Assembly: GCA_900317745.1 (NCBI GenBank) | Contig: ONHW01000003.1 | Span: forward strand, 62,001 to 126,000 | Length of the DNA stretch: 64,000 nucleotides | Direction: 5' to 3' | From: an uncultured Bacteroidales bacterium | GTDB lineage: Bacteria; Bacteroidota; Bacteroidia; Bacteroidales; Paludibacteraceae | In this document: piece after piece, positions 51,962-60,454 of the stretch | Layout: every line of letters begins with the position of its first letter | Position numbering within the stretch: the first letter of the stretch is position 1 | Notes under the pieces: model-generated | Told to the model about the DNA's origin: nothing | Databases searched by the model: none | What the model saw: only the letters and a program-made list of their open reading frames with translations | Translations under genes and position numbers: made by a program

Positions 51962-52918
51962 ATGAAGCGATTTCTACCGTTTATAGCTGTTTTGGTGGCG
52001 ATGTTGATATGGGCGGGTTCGGGTATAGCCGTTCAGCAGGCCTTGCATGTCTTTCGTCCGCTCACGTTGATCATCATCCGATTCACGATCTCGGTGCTGC
52101 TGATGTTGCCGCTGGGGCTGGCTTTTCGCCGTATGGCAAAGCGTACGGGCAACAAACATCTGTCGATGTTGGCGTTGCAGCCGCTGGAGAAGCGGGATAT
52201 ACCCTTGTTCCTGCTGGCGGGCTTTGTGGAGCCGGTGTTGTACTATATATCCGAGACCTATTGCTATCGTGCCCTGAGTTCGCCCACGATAGCCGAGGCG
52301 CTGTTGTCCACGGGTCCGCTGATAGCACCATTCTTCGCATTCCTGTTCCTGCGTGAGCGCGTTACGCGCAACAACATTATAGGCATCGTTATATCCACCG
52401 TGGGAATGTTGATGCTGGTGCTGGTAGGTGCACAAAACTTCGATCTGGGTAACCCGATAGGTATCTTGCTGGCGCTGTTGTCGGTGCTGTGTGCAGTGAT
52501 GTACACCATCCTTATCCGCAAGATTCCCGAGCATTATTCGCTGCTGTCTATCGTTTTTTACGGCGACTTGACAGCCTTGCTGTTCTTCTATCCGATATGG
52601 GGATTGATTGAGGCGCAGACCTGCATGACCGAGGGTTGGCAACTGATACCCGATGCCACGCTTGCCTGGCAGGCTATAGCGTATCTGGCAGTGTTCTCGT
52701 CGGTGGTGGCGTTTGTGCTGTACTGCTATTCCGTGCGGCAGATCGGTGTCACACTGGCGAATGCATTCAACAATGCCCGACCTATATTCACGGCACTGAT
52801 CATGTTACTCGTGTTCCGCGAGCAGTTACCTTTAGGTAAATGGGTCGGGATAGCACTTGTAGTGATTGGTTTGTTCGTTTGTCAAAAACGAGAAAAACCG
52901 CGCCTAAAGAACGAATAA
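51962..52918 (+). CDS. EamA-family (drug/metabolite) transporter
   Basis: A 318-residue protein from ATG 51962 with ten transmembrane segments in two EamA repeats. MKRFLPFIAVLVAMLIWAGS begins repeat 1, and ILLALLSVLCAVMYTILIRK begins repeat 2. The typical end GIALVVIGLFVCQKREK is present. The substrate is unknown. The start is 17 bp after the -7 box, which rules out the longer frame at 51914 that would begin inside the promoter. Confidence 0.9.
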   Translation: MKRFLPFIAVLVAMLIWAGSGIAVQQALHVFRPLTLIIIRFTISVLLMLPLGLAFRRMAKRTGNKHLSMLALQPLEKRDIPLFLLAGFVEPVLYYISETYCYRALSSPTIAEALLSTGPLIAPFFAFLFLRERVTRNNIIGIVISTVGMLMLVLVGAQNFDLGNPIGILLALLSVLCAVMYTILIRKIPEHYSLLSIVFYGDLTALLFFYPIWGLIEAQTCMTEGWQLIPDATLAWQAIAYLAVFSSVVAFVLYCYSVRQIGVTLANAFNNARPIFTALIMLLVFREQLPLGKWVGIALVVIGLFVCQKREKPRLKNE

Positions 52919-52930
52919 AACGGTTGCGGC

Positions 52931-52961
52931 TTGCAAATGTCGGAATATTGTCGTAACTTTG
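52931..52961 (+). promoter_or_regulatory. promoter of the steroid-5-alpha-reductase-like gene
   Basis: TTG (52931-52933), 20 nt, TAACTTTG (52954-52961). The -33 context TTGCAAATGTC is shared with several other promoters here, but the poly-T spacer is missing. Confidence 0.75.
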
Positions 52962-53031
52962 TAACCCTTTCGGCATGATTGCCGGGATAGAAATATAATC
53001 AAATAGTAAATGAACCAATAGTAAATAATTT

Positions 53032-53814
53032 ATGGATCATCTGTACTCAGTAGAATTCTTTTACAACTTCCTGTTTGTGATGGCACTGATAGGATTTGTT
53101 GTATTTGTGGCATTGTATTTTGTAGATGCCGGTTACGGCAAGATGCGTACCGAGAAATGGGGACCTGCCATCAACAACAAGGTAGGCTGGTTTCTGATGG
53201 AGGTGCCGGTGTTTATAGCCATGCTGTACTTGTGGGGAATCTCTCCCGTGCGCGGCAACATACCGTATCTGCTGTTCTTCCTGATCTTTGAGTTGCATTA
53301 TTTCCAGCGCTCGTTTATCTTCCCGCTGCTGATGCGCGGCAACAGCAAGATGCCTGTGGTCATCATGGGCTTGTCGGTGGCGTGGAACCTGATTAACGGC
53401 TATGTGCAGGGCTACTGGCTGTTCCATATCGCTCCTGTATATGCTCCGTACTCAGCCGAATGGGTGCGTGATCCGCGGTTCATCATCGGTACGGTGATTT
53501 TCCTGTGCGGATTCATCATCAATCTGCACTCCGATTATGTGATCCGTAACCTGCGCCAGCCGGGTGATACCAACCACTATCTGCCCAAGAAAGGCATGTA
53601 CCGCTTTGTGACCTCAGCCAATTATTTCGGCGAGATAACAGAGTGGCTGGGCTTTGCACTGCTTACATGGTCGTGGGCGGGCGCATTGTTCTTCTGGTTC
53701 AGCTGCTGCAACCTTGTGCCGCGTGCCAACTCCATCTATCTGCGTTACGAGAAGGAGTTCCCCGACGAGTTTGACCGGAAGAAACTGAAACGAATAATTC
53801 CGTTTATTTATTAG
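53032..53814 (+). CDS. 3-oxo-5-alpha-steroid 4-dehydrogenase family (DUF1295-like) membrane protein
   Basis: A 260-residue polytopic protein (about six membrane segments). Its C-terminal half carries the steroid-5-alpha-reductase signature: NLRQPGDTNHYLPKKGMYRF (NADPH site), VTSANYFGEITEWLGFALLT, and final LRYEKEFPDEFDRKKLKRII. Bacteroidetes members reduce steroid or other enone substrates at the membrane. Beside it lies an old-yellow-enzyme gene, also an enone reductase. Its TAG stop is made of the first bases of a hairpin repeat. Confidence 0.88.
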   Translation: MDHLYSVEFFYNFLFVMALIGFVVFVALYFVDAGYGKMRTEKWGPAINNKVGWFLMEVPVFIAMLYLWGISPVRGNIPYLLFFLIFELHYFQRSFIFPLLMRGNSKMPVVIMGLSVAWNLINGYVQGYWLFHIAPVYAPYSAEWVRDPRFIIGTVIFLCGFIINLHSDYVIRNLRQPGDTNHYLPKKGMYRFVTSANYFGEITEWLGFALLTWSWAGALFFWFSCCNLVPRANSIYLRYEKEFPDEFDRKKLKRIIPFIY

Positions 53815-53880
53815 ACCGCCTTTGGCTGAGAGACCGCTGCGCTGAGAGAGTAGAGACCGCCTGCGGCTGAGAGAAGACAG
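53813..53880 (+). repeat. three hairpin repeats, GACCG-stem-CTGA(C/G)AGA family
   Basis: Units with middles CGCCTTTGGCTG, CGCTGCGCTG and CGCCTGCGGCTG: GCC-TTT-GGC, GC-TGC-GC and GCC-TGC-GGC. The first unit supplies the AG of the upstream TAG stop. Confidence 0.85.
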
Positions 53881-53894
53881 AATAAAGACTGATA

Positions 53895-55181
53895 ATGAAA
53901 GAAAATAAACTGTTTACACCCTATCAATTGGGGCCGATTACGCTGCGGAACAGATTCATTCGTTCCGCAGCCTTCGAGAATATGTGTACCGGCAATGTGC
54001 CGTCACAGATGTTACACGACTACCACGTTAGTGTGGCGCACGGCGGAGTAGGTATGACCACTGTAGCCTATTGCGCGGTTGACCTGAGCGGCGTGAGCTT
54101 CGACGGCCAACTGTATGTCCGTCCGGAAGCATTGCCTGGACTCAAGAAACTGACCGATGCCGTGCATGCTGAGGGAGCCAAGGCGAGCATCCAACTCGGG
54201 CATTGCGGCAACATGACGCACTTCTCCACCTGCCATTGTATGCCGGTGAGCGCGTCGAACGGCTTTAACCTGTACAGCCCGACTATCCACCGCCGCCTGA
54301 AGGTCAGCGAGATCAAGGCACTGGTCAAGAAGTTCGGCGAGGCTGTGGATTTCTGCCGTGAGGCAGGATTCGACTGCGTGGAGATTCATGCCGGTCACGC
54401 CTATCTGATCTCGCAGTTCATCAGCCCGCGTACGAACCACCGCCACGACGAGTACGGCGGTAGTTTTGAGAACCGCGTGCGGTTTATGAACGAGGTGCTG
54501 GACGAGGTTATGCTGCATGCCAAAGATGACATGGCAGTTATCGTCAAGACAAACATGTGGGACGACTGCTGGCACGGTTCGGATATCAACGAGGGCATAC
54601 GTATCGCGCAGGAGATAGCCAAGCACAAGGTGCACGGCATTGTTCTGTCAGGCGGCACGGTCAGCCGTTCGCCGATGACCATACTTGGCGGCGCAATGCC
54701 TATCAAGACCCTGTCGCACTACATGCCGATGAAGACGCTCTGGTGGCTCAAGGCAGCACTGAACATCCCGTTTGTGGGTGATATAATGACACCTACCGTG
54801 CCGTTCAAGGAGTTGTACTTCATGCCGCAGGCGAAACGGTTCCAGGAGGCAATCAAGGATGTGCCGCTGATCTATGTAGGCGGTGTACAGTCCGGTGACA
54901 ACTGTCAGCAGATCATTGACGAAGGTTTCGAACTGTTCCAGATAGCACATGTGCTGATCAAGGACCCGGATTTCGTCAATCATGTCAAGGCTAACCCGCA
55001 TTATCACGCCGGCTGCAACCGTTCGAACTACTGCGTAGGACGTATGTACAGCAAGGATATGAAGTGCCACGAGTGCGTGGAGCGCGACGGCGAGAAGATC
55101 CCTGCCAATATCCAACGCGAGATTGCACGTCTGGAGAAGAATGCCCACCAAAGCATCGAACAGCAGAAGGCTGCCAAATAA
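53895..55181 (+). CDS. NADH:flavin oxidoreductase, old yellow enzyme family
   Basis: A 428-residue TIM-barrel flavoenzyme. It has YQLGPITLRNRFIRSAAFEN at the start, EIHAGHAYLISQFISPRTNHR with the catalytic His pair region, RHDEYGGSFENRVRF, and a late YVGGVQSGDNC flavin-binding segment. The Cys-rich end (AGCNRSNYCVGRM, KCHECVE) may hold an iron-sulfur cluster as in the 2,4-dienoyl-CoA reductase branch. It probably reduces enones. It follows the 5-alpha-reductase-like gene, separated only by hairpin repeats. Confidence 0.9.
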   Translation: MKENKLFTPYQLGPITLRNRFIRSAAFENMCTGNVPSQMLHDYHVSVAHGGVGMTTVAYCAVDLSGVSFDGQLYVRPEALPGLKKLTDAVHAEGAKASIQLGHCGNMTHFSTCHCMPVSASNGFNLYSPTIHRRLKVSEIKALVKKFGEAVDFCREAGFDCVEIHAGHAYLISQFISPRTNHRHDEYGGSFENRVRFMNEVLDEVMLHAKDDMAVIVKTNMWDDCWHGSDINEGIRIAQEIAKHKVHGIVLSGGTVSRSPMTILGGAMPIKTLSHYMPMKTLWWLKAALNIPFVGDIMTPTVPFKELYFMPQAKRFQEAIKDVPLIYVGGVQSGDNCQQIIDEGFELFQIAHVLIKDPDFVNHVKANPHYHAGCNRSNYCVGRMYSKDMKCHECVERDGEKIPANIQREIARLEKNAHQSIEQQKAAK

Positions 55182-55213
55182 ATGGTAAATAGTAAATGAC
55201 CAAATAGTAAATT

Positions 55214-55579
55214 ATGAAATCGGTCTATACAATCCTGCTGCTTATATGCTCTAACATCTTCATGACGCTTGCCTGGTACGGGCACCTGAAGCTGGCAGAG
55301 ATGAAGTGGTTTCAGCACCTGCCGCTTATCGGCGTTATTTTGTTCAGTTGGGGCATTGCTTTCTTTGAATATTGCTTGCAGGTGCCGGCTAACCGGATGG
55401 GATTCCTTGGCAACGGCGGGCCGTTCAACCTCATGCAGCTCAAGATCATTCAGGAGGTGATAACGCTGTCGGTGTTCATCGTGTTCTCCGTGGTGGTATT
55501 TCACATGCAGGTGAAGTGGAACCATGTGATGGCGGCATTTCTGATGATTCTGGCGGTTTATTTTGTATTCAAGGGTTAA
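55214..55579 (+). CDS. DUF486 family small membrane protein (DMT-like)
   Basis: A 121-residue protein with four transmembrane segments. It starts MKSVYTILLLICSNIFMTLA and has the family motif FFEYCLQVPANRMGF, then MQLKIIQEVITLSVFIVFS. Members are related to small multidrug-resistance proteins; function is unknown. It is encoded 1 bp before menA and is probably co-transcribed with it. Confidence 0.92.
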   Translation: MKSVYTILLLICSNIFMTLAWYGHLKLAEMKWFQHLPLIGVILFSWGIAFFEYCLQVPANRMGFLGNGGPFNLMQLKIIQEVITLSVFIVFSVVVFHMQVKWNHVMAAFLMILAVYFVFKG

Positions 55580-55580
55580 G

Positions 55581-56441
55581 ATGAATAAGTATATTGCTTC
55601 ACTGCGTTTGCGTACGTTGCCGCTGTCGATGTCGGGGATCATCCTCGGTTCGGGTTTGGCTTATGACTATCGACTATCGACTATCGACTGGTATGTGTTC
55701 GCTTGGGCTATCCTGACGACACTCAGTTTGCAGATCCTGAGCAATCTGTCGAACGAGTACGGCGATGCGCAACGCGGCACAGACAGCGACCAGCATGGCA
55801 GGGCAGCCTACGGCATGCAGGCAGGAACAATCACTGCACAGGAGATGCGGCGGATGATTGTTCTGTTTATTTTCCTGAGTATCGTTTTCGGTACTGCACT
55901 TGTGCTGACGGCTTTTGGCACGTTGCTGAGCATGCAGAGTCTGGCGTTTCTGGCGTTAGGCGCACTGGCTATCGTTGGCGCAATGACATACACTCTGGGG
56001 AAACATAACTACGGTTACAAAGGTTGGGGCGACTTGGGCGTGTTTCTGTTCTTCGGGCTGCTGAGTACGATGGGCAGTTTCTATCTGCAAACGCAGACTC
56101 TGACCACCGAGGCTGTACTGGCGGCTGTGGCTATTGCGCTGCCGAACGTAGGTGTGCTCAATCTGAACAATGTGCGCGACATGGATAACGACCTCAAGCA
56201 CGGCAAGCGAACCTTGGCTTCGCGTTTGGGCAAGACAGGAGGCAAGATCTATCACGCTTTGTTGCTGCTAATCTGCTTCGTGTTATTCGTGTGCATCGGC
56301 AAGTATTGGGTACTCTGCACGTTGCCTGTTATCATCTGGCATGTGTGGTACATCTTCTGCCACGACGGTCACGACCTCGATCTACAGATGCCTGTACTTA
56401 TGTTTACGACATTAACAATCGCCTTGTTGGCGATTGTTTAG
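55581..56441 (+). CDS. menA: 1,4-dihydroxy-2-naphthoate polyprenyltransferase
   Basis: A 286-residue UbiA-superfamily membrane enzyme making demethylmenaquinone. It has the first Asp-rich motif in NLSNEYGDAQRGTDSDQHG and the second in NNVRDMDNDLKHGKRTLASR. About eight hydrophobic segments are present. ATG 55581 is the natural start (MNKYIASLRLRTLPLSMSG). Residues near 32-40 (YDYRLSTIDWY) are coded by a tandem CGACTAT repeat. The TAG stop overlaps the first hairpin repeat of the array downstream. Confidence 0.93.
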   Translation: MNKYIASLRLRTLPLSMSGIILGSGLAYDYRLSTIDWYVFAWAILTTLSLQILSNLSNEYGDAQRGTDSDQHGRAAYGMQAGTITAQEMRRMIVLFIFLSIVFGTALVLTAFGTLLSMQSLAFLALGALAIVGAMTYTLGKHNYGYKGWGDLGVFLFFGLLSTMGSFYLQTQTLTTEAVLAAVAIALPNVGVLNLNNVRDMDNDLKHGKRTLASRLGKTGGKIYHALLLLICFVLFVCIGKYWVLCTLPVIIWHVWYIFCHDGHDLDLQMPVLMFTTLTIALLAIV

Positions 56442-56557
56442 ACCGCTTCGCTGACAGAGTACAGACCGCACCTTTGGTGCTGACAGACCGCTTCGCTGAG
56501 AGAGTAGAGACCGCCTTCGGCTGACAGACCGCTGCGCTAACAGACAGAGTACAGACT
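56440..56557 (+). repeat. five hairpin repeats, GACCG-stem-CTGACAG family, forward orientation
   Basis: Middles include GC-TTC-GC, GCACC-TTT-GGTGC, GC-TTC-GC, GCC-TTC-GGC and GC-TGC-GC. The second unit keeps a 5-bp stem with a different sequence. It begins inside the menA stop codon and ends just before the four-helix-bundle gene. Confidence 0.9.
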
Positions 56558-56565
56558 AAAAGTGA

Positions 56566-56934
56566 ATGGATATGCACAATTACAAAAATATGCAAATATG
56601 GAAAGATGCGATGGATTTGGCGCAGGAAATTTATTCCTTAGCAGAGCATTTTCCGGTTAGGGAAACGTATGGGATAATTTCGCAGATGACACGTGCAGCT
56701 GTATCTGTTCCTTCGAATATTGCTGAAGGCTCTGGACGTTCAGACAAGGATTTTGCCCATTTCTTATCTATTGCGTTAGGCTCTTTGTATGAATTGAATA
56801 CGCAGATTGTGCTCTCTGAGCGAATAGGGTATATAGATAACGAACAATCAGAACATCTTCAACAAAAAGCGGACGCATTGCAAATGATGATTTCCGGCTT
56901 TAAGAAGCGTCTTGATAAATCTAGTAAGATATAA
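56566..56934 (+). CDS. four-helix-bundle protein (S23/IVP family), intact
   Basis: A 122-residue basic helical protein (MHNYKNMQIWKDAMDLAQEI is the standard start; an ATG six bases earlier is used here). Family motifs are SQMTRAAVSVPSNIAEGSGR and FLSIALGSLYELNTQIVL. The family is encoded in 23S rRNA intervening sequences and resembles the Avd accessory protein of diversity-generating retroelements; it can bind RNA or DNA. It is bracketed by hairpin-repeat arrays in opposite orientation (56440-56557 and 56944-57095), which suggests that gene and repeats form one unit. Confidence 0.9.
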   Translation: MDMHNYKNMQIWKDAMDLAQEIYSLAEHFPVRETYGIISQMTRAAVSVPSNIAEGSGRSDKDFAHFLSIALGSLYELNTQIVLSERIGYIDNEQSEHLQQKADALQMMISGFKKRLDKSSKI

Positions 56935-56943
56935 GTCTATATT

Positions 56944-57095
56944 CTCTCAGCCGAAGGCGGTCAGTCTTCTGTCAGCGCAGCGGTCTGTCAGCCGAAGGCG
57001 GTCTGTATTCAGTCAGCGCAGCGGTCTGTCAGCCGAAGGCGGTCTGTCTTCTGTCAGCGCAGCGGTCTGTCAGTGAGTGAAACGAACGATCTATA
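56944..57095 (-). repeat. hairpin-repeat array, inverted orientation
   Basis: About six to seven units reading CTGACAG-to-GACCG on the plus strand. Middles alternate GCC-GAA-GGC and GC-GCA-GC, and the last is GTGAGTGAAACGAAC. It has the same family and near-identical units as the array at 56440 but inverted, so the two can pair across the gene between them. Confidence 0.9.
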
Positions 57096-57106
57096 TTCTA
57101 TAAAAT

Positions 57107-58429
57107 ATGATAGCATTAGTTACCGGCGCATCATCGGGCATAGGTTTGCAATACGCAACAGCCCTGGCGCGCGATTATCATACTGATCTGCTGTTAGTCA
57201 GCAATCAGGAGCAGGAACAGATAGCGGTTGCCCGCCAATTGGCGGACACCTATCATGTTCAGGCTACACCGCTCTATGCCGACCTGAGCAAGCCGGAGGC
57301 AGCCGAGCAGTTGCACCAATACTGCGTGGATAACAATATTCAGGTGGATATACTCATCAACAACGCCGGCGTGTTCTTCTTCAACCCGCTGAGCGAGACG
57401 AATATGAAACGCCTGGAACTGATGCTTAACCTGCACGTAGTGACGGTAGCCAAACTGACGCGTCTGTTTGCCGAAGATATGATCAAGCGCGAACTGACCG
57501 AAGTCGAACAGCAGGAACGTGTGCTGGGTAAGCCACGTAAGAAAGGGTACATACTGAATATGTCCTCAATGTCCGCATGGATGGCATATCCGGGTATTCA
57601 GACCTACAATGCCACGAAGGCGTTTATCTACAACTTCAGCAAGTCGATCTGGTACGAACTCTATCCGCAGGGCGTGAACATAACCGTGATGACTCCGGGT
57701 GCGGTGGATACGGCGTTGTTCGGCTTGGCACCTAATCTCAGACGGTTGGCGGTGAACCTGACAGTGAGTATACCGCCGGAGAAACTGGTCAAACGGGCTT
57801 TGCGGAATATGTTCCGTAACAAGAAAGCGGACACTTCGGTGTCCGCTTTGCTTTTGCGTTTTTTGCTCGGTCATTATGTACCACATAACTCCCTCGCGAG
57901 AAAAAACAAATCTGCTCAAGAAAAATCCAAAATATGCAATAGAACAATGAAGAACAAGAAAGAAAATATAGCCGAGTACATTTTGTATTTGTGGCAGTTG
58001 GAGGATTACCTGCGTGCTTTTCCCGAGCAGGCTGAGGGCAACGACGAATTGACGGATATACTGCGTATGATGCACGCCGACGATGTGATGGACGGCGGTC
58101 ATATCCAACTGGCGCAGATTGCCCTGAAAGAACTGGAGATGCTCAGCGACGAGATCTTCAATATTGAGGCAACCTATCGTGCCGCCATGATTCGTATCAC
58201 TCCTGCGCTGAACATGCTCAAGGCGCGCACCGACCGTCCGACAATGAGTAACGTGGAGGCGTGCCTCGTGCTGCTTTATCAGATTATGATGCTTCGGCTG
58301 CAGCAACGACCGATCAGCGCCGAGACGCAAGAAGTGCAACAGCAGGCCACAAGTATTCTACAGTACCTGAGCAAGACCTACTACAAGCAAGACGAACTGG
58401 CTGCCCAAGACGAGGAAGATGAAAATTGA
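57107..58429 (+). CDS. SDR-family oxidoreductase in frame with a DUF4924 domain (fusion containing a terminator)
   Basis: Residues 1-250 are a short-chain dehydrogenase: VTGASSGIGLQYA, INNAGVFFF, NMSSMSAWMAYPGIQTYNATK (catalytic Ser, Tyr, Lys). Residues 281-440 are DUF4924 (ENIAEYILYLWQLEDYLRAF, VEACLVLLYQIMMLRL), normally a separate gene. The junction (about 238-280) is low-complexity and includes a perfect terminator hairpin at 57824-57863; an ATG at 57947 (MKNKKENIAEY) could start DUF4924 alone. Either the SDR stop was lost or two products are made. Confidence 0.8.
   Translation: MIALVTGASSGIGLQYATALARDYHTDLLLVSNQEQEQIAVARQLADTYHVQATPLYADLSKPEAAEQLHQYCVDNNIQVDILINNAGVFFFNPLSETNMKRLELMLNLHVVTVAKLTRLFAEDMIKRELTEVEQQERVLGKPRKKGYILNMSSMSAWMAYPGIQTYNATKAFIYNFSKSIWYELYPQGVNITVMTPGAVDTALFGLAPNLRRLAVNLTVSIPPEKLVKRALRNMFRNKKADTSVSALLLRFLLGHYVPHNSLARKNKSAQEKSKICNRTMKNKKENIAEYILYLWQLEDYLRAFPEQAEGNDELTDILRMMHADDVMDGGHIQLAQIALKELEMLSDEIFNIEATYRAAMIRITPALNMLKARTDRPTMSNVEACLVLLYQIMMLRLQQRPISAETQEVQQQATSILQYLSKTYYKQDELAAQDEEDEN
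57824..57863 (+). terminator. terminator-like hairpin inside the SDR-DUF4924 frame
   Basis: Perfect 11-bp stem AAAGCGGACAC (57824-57834) and GTGTCCGCTTT (57839-57849) with a UUCG tetraloop, followed by GCTTTTGCGTTTTTT. It has every feature of an intrinsic terminator, yet lies in an open reading frame. Confidence 0.8.
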
Positions 58430-58440
58430 AAATTGAAAGG

Positions 58441-59085
58441 ATGACAACCAAACAGCGATTTGAATACTGTCTGCAGTGGTTCGGGCAGAACATGCCTGTA
58501 GCCGAATCGGAGCTAAATTATGCCAATCCGTTTCAGTTGCTGGTGGCTGTTGTTCTGTCTGCACAATGCACCGACAAGCGCGTGAATATGGTTACGCCTG
58601 CACTGTTTGATGCGTATCCTACGCCGGCGAAGATGGCACTGGCGAATGAAGATGATATATTCGTATATATTCACTCCGTCAGTTATCCCAATGCGAAAGC
58701 CAAGCACCTGAAGGGTTTGGCGGAAAAGCTGGTGAGAGATTTTGGTGGTGAGGTGCCGGACAATATCGACGACTTGCAGACCTTGCCCGGTGTGGGCAGG
58801 AAGACTGCGAACGTGGTGTGTGCCGTTATCTGGCAGCAGCCGACGATGGCGGTGGATACACATATCTTCCGCGTGTCGGAGAGGATAGGGTTGACTACCG
58901 GCAGCAAGTCGCCCTTGCAGACCGAGAAGCAACTGGTCAAATATATTCCCGAATCCATTATTCCCAGGGCGCACCACTGGTTATTATTGCATGGGCGCTA
59001 CGTGTGCCAGGCGCGCAAACCGAAATGCGACAAGTGCGGACTGAAAGACTGCTGCCGTTACTATCCGTCAACACTCAACGCATAA
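58441..59085 (+). CDS. nth: endonuclease III (DNA glycosylase/AP lyase)
   Basis: A 214-residue base-excision repair enzyme. It has VVLSAQCTDKRVNMV, the helix-hairpin-helix LPGVGRKTANVV with the catalytic Lys, Asp in MAVDTHIFRVSER, and the 4Fe-4S motif C-x6-C-x2-C-x5-C (CQARKPKCDKCGLKDCC). The last residues, STLNA, and the stop are supplied by an AACACTCAACGC repeat. ATG 58441 gives MTTKQRFEYC; an upstream ATG at 58426 lies in an AAAATTGAAAGG repeat. Confidence 0.95.
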   Translation: MTTKQRFEYCLQWFGQNMPVAESELNYANPFQLLVAVVLSAQCTDKRVNMVTPALFDAYPTPAKMALANEDDIFVYIHSVSYPNAKAKHLKGLAEKLVRDFGGEVPDNIDDLQTLPGVGRKTANVVCAVIWQQPTMAVDTHIFRVSERIGLTTGSKSPLQTEKQLVKYIPESIIPRAHHWLLLHGRYVCQARKPKCDKCGLKDCCRYYPSTLNA

Positions 59086-59143
59086 CACTCAACGCTCAAC
59101 ACTCAACACTCAACGCTTAACACTCAACATTCAACACTCAACA
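59068..59143 (+). repeat. tandem CAACACTCAACGC repeats
   Basis: About nine variants of a CACTCAACGCTTAA/CACTCAACA-like unit fill the nth-nhaC gap. The first copies code for the last nth residues. Confidence 0.85.
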
Positions 59144-59152
59144 ATTCATCTC

Positions 59153-60454
59153 ATGCGCGGATTATTAGCCTTTAGCCCCATAATAGCAATGCTGGCGTTG
59201 CTGGTGGGATTGTCGATTTACTCCGGCGGTGTAAGCAACGCACCGCTGCTGCTGATTTTTGTGCTGGCTGCTATGGTTGCGGTTGTTTCGCTGCGCGGCA
59301 TGAAGTTCAGCGAGCGTGTGGCGATCTTCTCGCAGGGCGCTGGCAGCAAGGATCTGCTGCTGATGGTGTGGATATTCATGTTAGCCGGTTCGTTTGCGGC
59401 GAGTGCGAAAGATATGGGTGCAGCTGGTGCGATGGTTGATCTGACATTGCAGTTTCTGCCGGCACGTTTTGCCTTGGCAGGGTTGTTCATTGCAGCCTGT
59501 CTGACTTCGCTGTGTATGGGTACGAGTGTCGGAACGATTGTAGCCCTAATGCCTATCGCGTCAGGCATGGCGGAGCGCACGGAGATGACCGTGCCGATGG
59601 TTGTGGCAGCGGTGGTTGGCGGAGCGTTCTTTGGCGACAACCTGTCGTTCATCAGCGACACGACGATTGTTGCTACGCAGTCACAAGGTTGCCGGCTGAG
59701 CGACAAGTTCCGATTCAATCTGAAGATGGTGCTGCCGATTGCGATTGTGGTGTGTGCGATGTACCTGTTTATCGGCAGCAGTGCAGTAGCCGTGCCGGGT
59801 GCGGGAGTAGATGCGGCGTGGTGGAAAGTGGTGCCCTATCTGGCAGTGCTGGTGTGTGCCGCATGTGGAATGCATGTGCTGATTGTGCTGGCTATAGGTA
59901 ATCTGCTGACCTGTGTCACGGGTTTGCTGGACGGCAGTTTTGACCTCATGAGTTGGATCCAGAGCACTCTGCAAGGTGTGATGGGAATGAGCGAACTTAT
60001 ACTTATCTCTATGATGGCTGGAGGCATATTTGCGGCAATCAGTTACAATGGCGGCATGGAGTTTATGCTCAGGCATATCTCCCGGCGTATATCCACTCGT
60101 CGTGGTGCTGAACTGAGTATATGCAGTCTGGTGGCGTTTGCCAATGTGTGTACAGCCAACAACACGGTGGCAATCCTGTCTGTAGGCGGCATGGCGCGCC
60201 GGGTAGCCGAGCAGTATGATATCGATCCGCGCCGCAGTGCCAGTTTGCTGGATACGACAAGCTGCGCCGTACAAGGGTTGTTACCCTATGGTGCGCAACT
60301 GCTGATGGCAAGCGGTTTGGCGGGAATAAGTGCGCTGAGTATAGTGCCTTACTTGTTTTATCCGATGTTACTGGCGCTGGTGGTGCTGGTTACCATCATT
60401 GTTCGCCCTGATCATTCTTCTTCTTCGTCGTCGTCGAGCGAGTCGAACATGTAA
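59153..60454 (+). CDS. Na+/H+ antiporter NhaC family protein
   Basis: A 433-residue transporter with about eleven transmembrane segments. NhaC-type motifs are LLLMVWIFMLAGSFAASAKD, SLCMGTSVGTIVALMPIASG and VGGAFFGDNLSFISDTTIVA (GDNLSPISDTT-like). A second half ends with VCTANNTVAILSVGG. It exchanges sodium for protons or amino-acid-like substrates. The C-terminal tail is SSSSSSSSESNM; its codons overlap the end of the hslR gene on the other strand by 43 bp. Confidence 0.92.
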   Translation: MRGLLAFSPIIAMLALLVGLSIYSGGVSNAPLLLIFVLAAMVAVVSLRGMKFSERVAIFSQGAGSKDLLLMVWIFMLAGSFAASAKDMGAAGAMVDLTLQFLPARFALAGLFIAACLTSLCMGTSVGTIVALMPIASGMAERTEMTVPMVVAAVVGGAFFGDNLSFISDTTIVATQSQGCRLSDKFRFNLKMVLPIAIVVCAMYLFIGSSAVAVPGAGVDAAWWKVVPYLAVLVCAACGMHVLIVLAIGNLLTCVTGLLDGSFDLMSWIQSTLQGVMGMSELILISMMAGGIFAAISYNGGMEFMLRHISRRISTRRGAELSICSLVAFANVCTANNTVAILSVGGMARRVAEQYDIDPRRSASLLDTTSCAVQGLLPYGAQLLMASGLAGISALSIVPYLFYPMLLALVVLVTIIVRPDHSSSSSSSSESNM

